Below are positions 1 to 6,112 of a DNA stretch of 6,432 nucleotides, piece after piece. Position numbers and translations under genes: made by a program. The DNA is from Blastocatellia bacterium (GTDB lineage: Bacteria > Acidobacteriota > Blastocatellia > Pyrinomonadales > Pyrinomonadaceae): contig JACDAY010000099.1 in NCBI GenBank assembly GCA_013695195.1, positions 1-6,432 of the forward strand, in the 5' to 3' direction. Positions within the stretch are counted from its first letter, which is position 1; each line of letters begins with the position of its first letter. Under the pieces are notes generated by a model, which was not told the origin of the DNA, did no database searches, and saw nothing but the letters and a program-made list of their open reading frames with translations.

Positions 1-981
1 GACAGGTTGAAGCACGACCCTTCAACACGCCATATTCCCGTGCAGATCATATCCGTTATTGACGACATGATGCACGTTTTGAAGCTGGGCGCCTTCGGGC
101 ATATTACAAAGCCCGTGAGCCGGGAGACGCTTGTTGAAAGCATGAAAAACCTTAAGTCCTTCATAGAGCGCCCCGTCAAACGGCTGCTTTTGGTCGAGGA
201 TGATAAAACTTTAAGCAGCAGCATCACAGAATTGATCGGAGGAAATGACTTACAAATCACGGCGGTCGAGACTGGCGAGGAGGCTCTTAGCACTCTGCAG
301 AACGAAAGCTTTGACTGTGCGATCGTCGATCTGATGCTTCCCGATATGGAATGGTCCGAGCTTATCGGCAAAATCAAGCAGAAATCCGGCTTCCCGGAGT
401 TGCCGGTGATCGTCCACACAGGCAAAGATCTGACAAAACGCGAAACCGCACGGATAAAGAAGCTTGCCGAAACCATAATTATCAAGGACGCCGATTCAGT
501 GGAAAGGCTCGTGGACGAGTCTGCATTGTTTCTGCACCGCGACGTAGCGGAGCTCACCGAATCGCAGATGAATATGATGAAGCGGGTAAATGTAACTGAT
601 CCGCGTCTGGAAGGCAGGAAAGTCCTCGTTGTCGATGATGATATACGTAACATCTTTGCATTGACAAGCGTGCTCGAACGCCAGAAGATGGAGGTAGTTT
701 ATGCTGAAAACGGTCGCGACGGCATCGAGATGTTAAAGAAAACCGGCGGGATTAACGGCGTCCTGATGGATATAATGATGCCGGAAATGGACGGTTTTCA
801 GGCAATGAACGAGATTCGCCAGATCGCCAAATTTAAAGCGATCCCGATCATCGCCGTTACCGCCAAAGCTATGAAAGGCGACCGGCAAAAATGCATTGAA
901 GCCGGGGCTTCGGACTATATTACAAAGCCCGTCGACGTCGAACAGCTGCTTTCGTTGCTGCGAATCTGGCTCGACAGGTAA
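1..981 (+). CDS. Hybrid histidine kinase, C-terminal part with three receiver domains (5' end outside window)
   Basis: The reading frame is open at the window's left edge (GAC AGG TTG...), so this is the 3' end of a longer gene; the TTG at 7 is not a credible start. Residues are numbered from that TTG. The tail of a first receiver domain covers about 1-52, with the conserved Lys in TKPV at 35. A second receiver spans about 58-178, with acidic pocket E64/D65, phospho-acceptor D108, T138 and K160. A third spans about 204-324, with acidic pocket D210-D212, phospho-acceptor D255 in LMDIMMPEMDGF, T285 and K307. This triple-receiver tail is typical of very large hybrid kinases with HAMP or GAF repeats and a kinase core upstream; that upstream part is inferred, not seen. 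The receivers would take phosphate from the kinase core and pass it on or damp the signal. The second receiver is less canonical, with Lys-Asp where Lys-Pro is usual. It is followed by another kinase gene on the same strand. Confidence 0.93.
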   Translation, partial: DRLKHDPSTRHIPVQIISVIDDMMHVLKLGAFGHITKPVSRETLVESMKNLKSFIERPVKRLLLVEDDKTLSSSITELIGGNDLQITAVETGEEALSTLQNESFDCAIVDLMLPDMEWSELIGKIKQKSGFPELPVIVHTGKDLTKRETARIKKLAETIIIKDADSVERLVDESALFLHRDVAELTESQMNMMKRVNVTDPRLEGRKVLVVDDDIRNIFALTSVLERQKMEVVYAENGRDGIEMLKKTGGINGVLMDIMMPEMDGFQAMNEIRQIAKFKAIPIIAVTAKAMKGDRQKCIEAGASDYITKPVDVEQLLSLLRIWLDR

Positions 982-983
982 GG

Positions 984-1035
984 AACGCCGCCCGTCCCGG
1001 CGGCTGAAATGTACAGCCGGCAAGATGCCGGCGTT
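984..1035 (+). other. Structured GC-rich spacer between two kinase genes
   Basis: The 71-nt spacer contains two perfect 6-bp hairpins: GCCGCC/GGCGGC at 987-1004 with a 6-nt loop, and GCCGGC/GCCGGC at 1016-1032 with loop AAGAT. Alternatively AACGCCG (984-990) can pair with CGGCGTT (1029-1035), closing the whole region. No T-run follows either hairpin, so it does not look like an intrinsic terminator. It could be an mRNA-stabilising or attenuating structure, or simply a degenerate repeat. Function is unknown. Confidence 0.5.
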
Positions 1036-1043
1036 GCGATAGT

Positions 1044-1055
1044 GGAGAATTGATG
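1044..1055 (+). promoter_or_regulatory. Ribosome binding site that decides the start of the second kinase
   Basis: GGAG at 1044-1047 lies 5 nt before ATG at 1053 but only 2 nt before the in-frame TTG at 1050. The spacing favours ATG 1053 as the true start, which shortens the longest open frame by one residue. Confidence 0.65.
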
Positions 1056-2807
1056 GAATCGGCCGTTAAAGCCAACATACTTCTTGTCGATGACAGGCCC
1101 GAAAATCTTCTGGCTATGGAAACCGTCCTGCAGGATCTCGGGCAGAATCTGGTACGTGCATCCTCGGCGCGCGAAGCGCTCCGGTTTCTTTTGCACGAAG
1201 ACGTGGCCCTGATTTTGCTCGATGTTCAAATGCCGGGAGTCAACGGCTTTGAGCTGGCGGAATTGATTCGCGAAAGGGAACGCACGCAGCACACCCCAAT
1301 AATTTTTGTCTCCGCTGTACACGACAACGAGCAGTATATTTTCAAGGGCTATTCACTCGGAGCAGTCGATTATCTAACCAAACCGGTCGATCCGGAAATC
1401 GTCAGATCCAAGGCCCGCTTTTTTATAAAGCTTTTCCGGCAGAATGAGCAGATCAAGCGACAGGCCGCATTACTTGAGGAATCGAACGCGAGGCTTGACA
1501 GTTTAAACATCGATCTGGAGATCCGCGTGGCGGAGCGCACGAAAGAGTTAAAGAGCGCCAACCTAGAACTGGAAAGGGAGATCGACGTCAGAATAAAGTC
1601 CGAGGCTCGCGAAAAAACCCTGCGTGAAATGGCGGAAGAGTCGAGCCGTTTAAAGGACGAGTTTTTGGCCACAGTCTCTCACGAACTGCGAACACCGCTT
1701 AACTCTATACTCGGCTGGGGCCAGATAATCCAGGACGGAAAGCTTTCGCCGGAAGAACAGAAAAATGCTCTCGAAACGATTCACCGCAACGCAAAATCAC
1801 AAGCACAATTGATTGACGACCTGCTCGATACCTCGCGGCTGATCACGGGAAATCTTCGTCTTGACTTGTCCCTGACAGCTGTAATTCCAACAATTGAAAA
1901 CGCAATCGAAGTCGTCCATCCCGCAGCCGACGCCAAATGCATTTCCATCTCCACCGAGTTCACATCCGACGTCGAATCGATAACCTGCGATCCGAACCGG
2001 CTGAAACAAATGATCTGGAATTTACTCACAAATGCCGTAAAATTCACCCCGAAAGACGGATGTGTCGATATCAAATACCAGCGAAGCGGCGATCTTGTTC
2101 AAATTGTAGTGAGCGATACCGGCCACGGCATCTCGGCGGAGTTCCTGCCGTTTGTTTTCGACCGTTTCAGGCAAGCGGACAGCTCCAGCACACGCTGCAG
2201 CGAAGGCGTCGGGCTCGGCCTTTCGATTGTCCGCCATCTGGCGGAGCTGCACGGCGGAAAAGCTTCAGTCTCGAGCGAAGGGCCAGGCACCGGCGCGGCC
2301 TTTACAATCTCGCTTCCATTGTCGCGGGTAGACAGCCCGACCACGGAGAAAGCTTATCCCGAATCGAACGGGAGTCGCCATGTCGACCCAAACAGGAAAC
2401 TCGACGGAGTGCAAGTGCTGCTGATTGACGATGATAAGGATGCACGCGAAATGATGTCGTTCGCCCTGGAATTGTCCGGCGCAAAGGTCAATACATGTTC
2501 CTCGGTCCCCGAGGCTTTTGAGTTGATTGCAACAGTGCCGTTCGATGTGCTTCTTGCCGACATCAACATGCCCGGCGAGGACGGCTATTCATTTATCGGC
2601 AAATTGCGAAATCTCACGCTTGAAAATGGAGCAAACATCCCCGCCATCGCCCTCACCGCCATGGCCCGCCCTGAAGACCGCGAACGCGCACTCTCCGCCG
2701 GCTTCGAAGTCCACGTCTCCAAACCCGTCGATATCGACGAGCTGAGCGCCGCCATTATCGAGCTTGCAGCCAAGGAATTGCCTGTGGACGTATATCAGAA
2801 ACTATAA
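1053..2807 (+). CDS. Soluble hybrid histidine kinase, receiver-HisKA-HATPase-receiver
   Basis: A 584-residue protein, numbered from ATG 1053. Residues about 7-125 are a receiver domain: acidic pair D13/D14, phospho-acceptor D57 in LLDVQMPG, Lys110 in TKPV. Residues about 130-200 are charged and heptad-like, probably a signalling helix or coiled coil. HisKA follows, with the phospho-accepting H210 in SHELRTPLN. The ATPase domain shows the N box (N323, N327), G1 box DTGHG (355-359), the FDRF F box and G2 box GVGLG (385-389). A second receiver covers about 453-573: D459-D461, acceptor D503 in ADINMPG, T535, K557. All catalytic residues are present. There is no signal peptide, membrane segment or PAS/GAF sensor, so the enzyme is probably cytoplasmic and gets its input through the N-terminal receiver, perhaps from the multi-receiver kinase encoded just upstream. 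It would pass phosphate from H210 to its own C-terminal receiver and then to a partner not in the window. The cognate output is unknown. Confidence 0.95.
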   Translation: MESAVKANILLVDDRPENLLAMETVLQDLGQNLVRASSAREALRFLLHEDVALILLDVQMPGVNGFELAELIRERERTQHTPIIFVSAVHDNEQYIFKGYSLGAVDYLTKPVDPEIVRSKARFFIKLFRQNEQIKRQAALLEESNARLDSLNIDLEIRVAERTKELKSANLELEREIDVRIKSEAREKTLREMAEESSRLKDEFLATVSHELRTPLNSILGWGQIIQDGKLSPEEQKNALETIHRNAKSQAQLIDDLLDTSRLITGNLRLDLSLTAVIPTIENAIEVVHPAADAKCISISTEFTSDVESITCDPNRLKQMIWNLLTNAVKFTPKDGCVDIKYQRSGDLVQIVVSDTGHGISAEFLPFVFDRFRQADSSSTRCSEGVGLGLSIVRHLAELHGGKASVSSEGPGTGAAFTISLPLSRVDSPTTEKAYPESNGSRHVDPNRKLDGVQVLLIDDDKDAREMMSFALELSGAKVNTCSSVPEAFELIATVPFDVLLADINMPGEDGYSFIGKLRNLTLENGANIPAIALTAMARPEDRERALSAGFEVHVSKPVDIDELSAAIIELAAKELPVDVYQKL

Positions 2808-2808
2808 A
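2778..2808 (+). promoter_or_regulatory. Weak candidate promoter for tyrS
   Basis: TTGCCT (2778-2783) and TATAAA (2803-2808) are separated by 19 bp, longer than the usual 17, and overlap the 3' end of the upstream kinase gene. The -10 is good but the -35 is poor. No terminator is visible between the kinase and tyrS, so read-through is an equally good explanation. Confidence 0.22.
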
Positions 2809-2862
2809 CTGGAGCCCGATCAGTATCAGAAAAAGAGGCTTTCCCCTTACAGTTGAGCGTTT

Positions 2863-4080
2863 ATGACAATCGAGGAACAACTTGCGTATTTGAAAAAAGG
2901 CGTTGTGGATATGATTCGCGAAAACGATTTGCGGAAAAAGCTCGAACGGTCGGCGAAGACCGGGAAGCCTTTGCGAGTGAAGCTGGGGGCTGATCCGACG
3001 GCGCCGGATATTCATATTGGGCATACTGTTGTTATTCGCAAGCTCAGGGCTTTTCAGGAATTGGGACATACGGTCATTTTTTTGATCGGGGATTTTACGG
3101 GGATGATCGGCGATCCGTCGGGGAAAAATGTTACGCGGCCGCCGCTTTCGCGGGAGCAAGTTGACGCCAATGCGGAGACTTATAAACAGCAGATATTTAA
3201 ATTGCTCGATCCTAAAAAGACGGAAATCCGCTTTAATTCCGAATGGATGGATAAATTCACGGCCGCAGATTTTGTCAAGCTTACTTCAAAAACTACCGTC
3301 AAACAGATACTCGAACGCGACGATTTTGAAAAGCGTATGCGTGACGAAAAGCCGATCGGTTTGCACGAGCTGCTTTATCCGCTGGTGCAGGGCTACGATT
3401 CGGTCGCGCTCGAAGCGGATGTCGAGCTTGGCGGGACCGACCAGAAATTTAATCTGCTGTCGGGCCGCAATTTGCAGCGTGAATCGGGGCAGGAGCCACA
3501 GGTGATCATGACGACGCAGCTGCTCGAAGGCCTGGACGGCGTACAGAAAATGTCGAAATCGCTAAATAACTACATCGGCATTGACGAGCCGGCGAACGAG
3601 ATGTTCGGCAAGATAATGTCCATCTCCGATGACCTGATGTGGCGTTATTACGAGCTTTTGACAGATGCGACCATCGACGATATCAACAGTCTTAAATTCA
3701 AATCCGAGTCCGAAGCCGAAAACCCGCGCGATCTTAAGGTGAACCTGGCAAAGCAGATCGTCAAGGACTTTCATTCATGGCAGGACGCGGATGACGCGGA
3801 AGAGGAATTTAACCGGCGTTTTGTAAAAAAGGAAGTTCCCGACGAGCTCGAGGTGCGCAAGCTGGCATCCCGCGTTTACAAGCTTTCCGAACTTGTCGCC
3901 GCTGCAAACCTCGCCGCTTCCAAGGGCGAGGCAAAGCGTCTGATCGAGCAGGGCGGCGTCAAAATTAACGGCGAAAAAGCGACGCTTTCTTCTGCTGAGA
4001 TCGAGATAAAGGCCGGTGAATCAGTTTTGCTACAGGTTGGAAAACTTAAGTACCTAAAGATAATGGGCGTTTCGGAATGA
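2863..4080 (+). CDS. tyrS: Tyrosyl-tRNA synthetase
   Basis: This cytoplasmic class I synthetase activates tyrosine with ATP and charges tRNA-Tyr for translation. The 405-residue length fits the bacterial enzyme. Visible motifs are the HIGH signature at 51-54, the tyrosine-pocket stretch YPLVQGYD at 172-179, GGTDQ at 190-194, and KMSKS at 229-233. The C-terminal region, about 338-400, looks like the S4 RNA-binding domain (SKGEAKRLIEQGGVKING), which contacts the tRNA. Overall the sequence resembles the second bacterial TyrRS type (TyrZ-like) more than the Bacillus TyrS type; that sub-assignment is from memory of the family. ATG 2863 is the natural start, matching the usual N-terminus, but its Shine-Dalgarno is weak (TTGAG about 5 nt upstream). 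The 55-nt leader is too short for a T-box. The stop codon directly abuts a large palindromic element. Confidence 0.97.
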   Translation: MTIEEQLAYLKKGVVDMIRENDLRKKLERSAKTGKPLRVKLGADPTAPDIHIGHTVVIRKLRAFQELGHTVIFLIGDFTGMIGDPSGKNVTRPPLSREQVDANAETYKQQIFKLLDPKKTEIRFNSEWMDKFTAADFVKLTSKTTVKQILERDDFEKRMRDEKPIGLHELLYPLVQGYDSVALEADVELGGTDQKFNLLSGRNLQRESGQEPQVIMTTQLLEGLDGVQKMSKSLNNYIGIDEPANEMFGKIMSISDDLMWRYYELLTDATIDDINSLKFKSESEAENPRDLKVNLAKQIVKDFHSWQDADDAEEEFNRRFVKKEVPDELEVRKLASRVYKLSELVAAANLAASKGEAKRLIEQGGVKINGEKATLSSAEIEIKAGESVLLQVGKLKYLKIMGVSE

Positions 4081-4298
4081 GCGGCCATTGAACACCAAAG
4101 GTGCGAAGTAGTATAGCCTGCGGCAATCGCCGCAGGAAAGAGCCGGGTTAAATTAGAAGCCGCAAAGCGGCGGCGTAACCGTCGGCCGAATTTGATGTTT
4201 AACTTTGCACCGTTAGTGCTTCATCATCATTTATGTGTTTTTCCTGCGGGGTTGCCGCAGGCTGGATTACCGTCGCACCTTTGGTGCTCATTTGCCGC
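4081..4298. repeat. Nested palindromic element of about 218 bp, probably a dispersed repeat
   Basis: The ends are inverted copies: 4090-4105 matches the reverse complement of 4274-4289 at 15 of 16 positions, and weaker matching extends outward to 4081 and 4298 (GCGGC ends). Inside, 4115-4139 matches the reverse complement of 4240-4263 apart from one indel and one mismatch. Each inner arm is itself a hairpin: CCTGCGGC/GCCGCAGG at 4117-4136 (8 bp, loop AATC) and CCTGCGG/CCGCAGG at 4243-4261 (7 bp). The centre adds GCCGC-AAA-GCGGC (4159-4171), GTTAAA/TTTAAC (4147-4152 with 4198-4203) and GCAC/GTGC (4207-4219). No open frame with coding character is present. The layout fits a REP/BIME-like or miniature non-autonomous element. 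It starts immediately after the tyrS stop and occupies most of the tyrS-phosphoesterase spacer. No T-run follows the hairpins. Whether it is multicopy cannot be seen here. Confidence 0.75.
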
Positions 4299-4310
4299 CA
4301 ACCTCCGTTT

Positions 4311-4339
4311 TTGTATTTCTATTCCTCACGCGTTATAAT
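4311..4339 (+). promoter_or_regulatory. Promoter candidate for the metallophosphoesterase
   Basis: A perfect -10 TATAAT at 4334-4339 lies 17 bp after TTGTAT at 4311-4316, which keeps the TTG of the -35 consensus. The predicted transcription start near 4346 is only about 10 nt from ATG 4356, so the transcript would be almost leaderless. The promoter sits just outside the palindromic element. Confidence 0.55.
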
Positions 4340-4355
4340 CATTTTCCGATCATAG

Positions 4356-5219
4356 ATGAAAACTGCTGCAGCAAAAAAGGCCAGGTTCTCGGAGCGTTTT
4401 AACACGCTGGCCGGTTCCGACACGCCGTTGCGAGCGCTCGCCGGCAACTTGTCAAAGGTGGCGAAATACGCCATTGACGAAGCAGGCAGCCTCTCGCTCG
4501 AACGCGTAACCATAGACCTTGAAAGGCTTCCGAAAAAGCTCGACGGCCTCAAGATCATTCACTTGTCCGACACGCACCACAGCCCTTTCACGGGCCTCGA
4601 ACACATCGCGCGCGCGGTCAAGGTCGCTAACCGCCTGCGGCCGGACATGTTTATTCTGACGGGCGATTATGTCTCGCACGAGACCAGGTTTATCGGTCCG
4701 GTCGCGGAAGTGCTCGGTGAATTGAAATCGGAATTCGGCACATTCGCGTGTCTCGGCAATCACGATCACTGGACGGACGCCGATCTCGTTACCCGCCGTT
4801 TTCGTGATCAGAATATTACTGTCCTGATCAACGAAGGCTTTCGATTCGAGGCTCGCGGAGCTTCGTTTTGGCTCGCCGGCGTTGACGATCACATGGTCGG
4901 AAAAACCGATCTGCCGTCCGCACTTCGCGGCTCCTTCCCGGATGAAATGAAGCTTCTTCTCGCTCACAACCCTCTGATTTTCCGGCAGGCAGTCCGCGTC
5001 GGCGTCGATCTGACGTTAAGCGGTCACACGCACGGCGGCCAGATAAAGATACGCGGCGACGAAAAACGCCTGATCCGCCGCCGCAAGCTTTCAAGCGGCC
5101 TGCATCAAAGAAAAAATTCGCAAATATACATTACCCGCGGCATCGGAACAGTCGTTCTACCCGTCAGGTATCAATGCCCGCCGGAAATTTCATTTTTGGA
5201 ATTGCGGAGCGCGGATTGA
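4356..5219 (+). CDS. Calcineurin-like metallophosphoesterase, YkuE type
   Basis: A 287-residue predicted phosphohydrolase using a two-metal centre. The full motif series is visible: DTH at 72-74 in LSDTHH, GD at 103-104 in LTGDY, GNHDH at 134-138, H204 in LLAHNP, and GHTHGGQ at 223-229. These supply the metal ligands and the catalytic histidine. The motif spacing and the late RGIGT...PVRYQCPPEI segment match YkuE-like phosphoesterases. Relatives include LpxG-type UDP-2,3-diacylglucosamine pyrophosphatases, so a lipid A role is possible but not shown. Unlike many relatives it has no evident signal peptide or membrane helix; its N-terminus is Lys/Ala-rich, then hydrophilic. ATG 4356 must be the earliest start because an in-frame TAG immediately precedes it. 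No Shine-Dalgarno is present, consistent with near-leaderless initiation from the promoter at 4311-4339. The last six residues and stop lie inside a repeat cluster, so the natural C-terminus may have been replaced. Confidence 0.88.
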   Translation: MKTAAAKKARFSERFNTLAGSDTPLRALAGNLSKVAKYAIDEAGSLSLERVTIDLERLPKKLDGLKIIHLSDTHHSPFTGLEHIARAVKVANRLRPDMFILTGDYVSHETRFIGPVAEVLGELKSEFGTFACLGNHDHWTDADLVTRRFRDQNITVLINEGFRFEARGASFWLAGVDDHMVGKTDLPSALRGSFPDEMKLLLAHNPLIFRQAVRVGVDLTLSGHTHGGQIKIRGDEKRLIRRRKLSSGLHQRKNSQIYITRGIGTVVLPVRYQCPPEISFLELRSAD

Positions 5220-5226
5220 GGAGTGC
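5198..5226 (+). repeat. Left cluster of four degenerate GGARTGC heptamers
   Basis: Four tandem units can be read: GGAATTGC (one extra T), GGAGCGC, GGATTGA and GGAGTGC. They resemble, in opposite orientation, the cluster at 5471-5500. Together they bracket the four-helix-bundle remnant. The cluster overlaps the last codons and stop of the metallophosphoesterase gene. Confidence 0.55.
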
Positions 5227-5229
5227 AAC

Positions 5230-5469
5230 CAGCTTATGCGTTGCGGAACGTCAGTGGCCGCGAATTATCGTGCGTCATGCCGGGCAAGATCAAAAGCGGA
5301 TTTTATTTCCAAGATGGGTATTGTTGAAGAAGAAACTGAAGAGTCGGCTTTTTGGATCGAGATGTTGGTCGATACAAATTTAATGAAAGCGGATTTGCTT
5401 GACGAAGCCGAGCAGCTTACAAAAATATTTGTCTCCTCGATAAACACCGCGAGAAGCGGAACGCGATAA
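5230..5469 (+). pseudogene. Four-helix-bundle protein (23S rRNA intervening-sequence family), 5'-truncated
   Basis: Residues from about QLMRCGTSVAANYRA through SKADFISKMGIVEEE and ESAFWIEMLVD to the stop match, from memory, the C-terminal two thirds of the small four-helix-bundle family (about 115-125 residues). This family is named for proteins encoded in 23S rRNA intervening sequences and is structurally related to the Avd proteins of diversity-generating retroelements. The usual first helix, about 35-40 residues ahead of the LLRxGTSVxANYRA motif, is missing. The frame upstream runs straight into the left heptamer cluster and the phosphoesterase end, and no alternative frame supplies the missing part. 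The first ATG, at 5236, would give 77 residues; GAGGAG at 5218-5223 is 12 nt away, rather far for a ribosome binding site. No 23S rRNA or reverse transcriptase is nearby. It is probably a decayed remnant, though a short translated product cannot be excluded. Confidence 0.75.
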
Positions 5470-5470
5470 C

Positions 5471-5500
5471 AATTCCGCACTCTGCATTCCGCATTCCGCA
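5471..5500 (-). repeat. Right cluster of GGARTGC heptamers, inverted relative to the left cluster
   Basis: Read on the minus strand, the units are GGAATGC, GGAATGC, AGAGTGC and GGAATT, four near-perfect heptamers in tandem. The cluster starts one base after the four-helix-bundle stop codon and ends directly at the ATG of the phosphatidyltransferase, so it replaces the position where a Shine-Dalgarno would be expected. Confidence 0.75.
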
Positions 5501-6079
5501 ATGAACAGCATTCTGACGATCCCAAATCTGCTCACGTTCATGCGGATGGCCCTCATTCCCGTTTTCGCGAGCCTTTTGTATTACGGCTACAGCGGCTGGG
5601 CGTTGGTGGTTTTTATCGTCGCAGGGTTGTCTGACGGTATAGACGGTTTTTTGGCGAGGCGGTTGAACCAGGAATCGGAGCTCGGGACGATTATCGATCC
5701 TATTGCCGACAAACTTCTTATGACGACCGCGTTTATCATTCTCACGATGCCGAATGTCATGCAGCCGCTTCGTCATCTGCCGATCCCGTTTTGGGTAACC
5801 GCGGCGGTCATCGGGCGCGATGTTTTGATAATAACGATCGCCGGGGCGATCAATATAATGACCGGTTTTCGCGGTTTTAAACCCTCCTGGCTCGGCAAGC
5901 TGAGCACCTTAGTTCAAATCGTTGCGGTCGGATTAATATTGCTCGCCGCCGTTCTCGGCTACGGTTTTTATCTGCCGACCGTTTATACAATCGTCGCATT
6001 GCTCGCGTTCGTCTCCGGCGTTCATTACATTTTTCACGTCGCGAAATTGATGAAAAAAGAAGAGAGGGAAAGGGAGTAA
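5501..6079 (+). CDS. CDP-alcohol phosphatidyltransferase (PgsA / CMP-forming cardiolipin synthase-like)
   Basis: This integral membrane enzyme transfers a phosphatidyl group from CDP-diacylglycerol to an alcohol acceptor, releasing CMP, at the cytoplasmic membrane. The diagnostic motif is complete: D45, D48-G49, A52-R53, G62, D66, D70, with spacing D-x2-DG-x2-AR-x8-G-x3-D-x3-D. About six hydrophobic segments are visible, and the C-terminus is short and highly charged. The 192-residue length fits PgsA-like proteins. The acceptor is less certain. Glycerol-3-phosphate (PgsA, phosphatidylglycerol-phosphate synthesis) is the default reading, but GRDV at 105-108 followed by PSWLGKLST (128-136) also resembles CMP-forming cardiolipin synthases that use phosphatidylglycerol. 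ATG 5501 gives the family's usual N-terminus (IPNLLTFMR), but no Shine-Dalgarno precedes it because the heptamer cluster runs right up to the start codon. Confidence 0.9.
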   Translation: MNSILTIPNLLTFMRMALIPVFASLLYYGYSGWALVVFIVAGLSDGIDGFLARRLNQESELGTIIDPIADKLLMTTAFIILTMPNVMQPLRHLPIPFWVTAAVIGRDVLIITIAGAINIMTGFRGFKPSWLGKLSTLVQIVAVGLILLAAVLGYGFYLPTVYTIVALLAFVSGVHYIFHVAKLMKKEERERE

Positions 6080-6112
6080 TTAATTCGATTTTATTGTTCG
6101 GCCCGTATTCAT

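Noticed and set aside
7..9. TTG at position 7 as a genuine start codon
   Set aside because: The frame is open to the window edge, and the sequence starts in the middle of a receiver domain, so the gene continues upstream.
1937..2428. Plus-strand open frame of 163 codons
   Set aside because: It is an out-of-frame shadow of the kinase ATPase domain; its composition is Arg-rich and shows no motif.
2793..2832. Direct repeat TATCAGAAA at 2793-2801 and 2824-2832 as an insertion footprint
   Set aside because: A 9-nt match in AT-rich spacer DNA with nothing element-like between the copies is likely chance.
2808..2862. T-box or other riboswitch upstream of tyrS
   Set aside because: The spacer is only 55 nt, with no T-box sequence or terminator/antiterminator pair; too short for such a leader.
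4117..4261. GC-rich hairpins as intrinsic terminators of tyrS
   Set aside because: Neither hairpin is followed by a T-run on either strand, and both belong to a larger symmetric element.
4452..4967. Minus-strand open frame of 171 codons
   Set aside because: It lies opposite the metallophosphoesterase, whose catalytic motifs are all intact; the antisense translation has no recognisable domain.
5198..5500. Heptamer clusters as a CRISPR array or diversity-generating retroelement
   Set aside because: The units are 7 nt with no spacers, and there is no reverse transcriptase or template/variable repeat pair. Only the distant Avd relationship of the protein family points that way.
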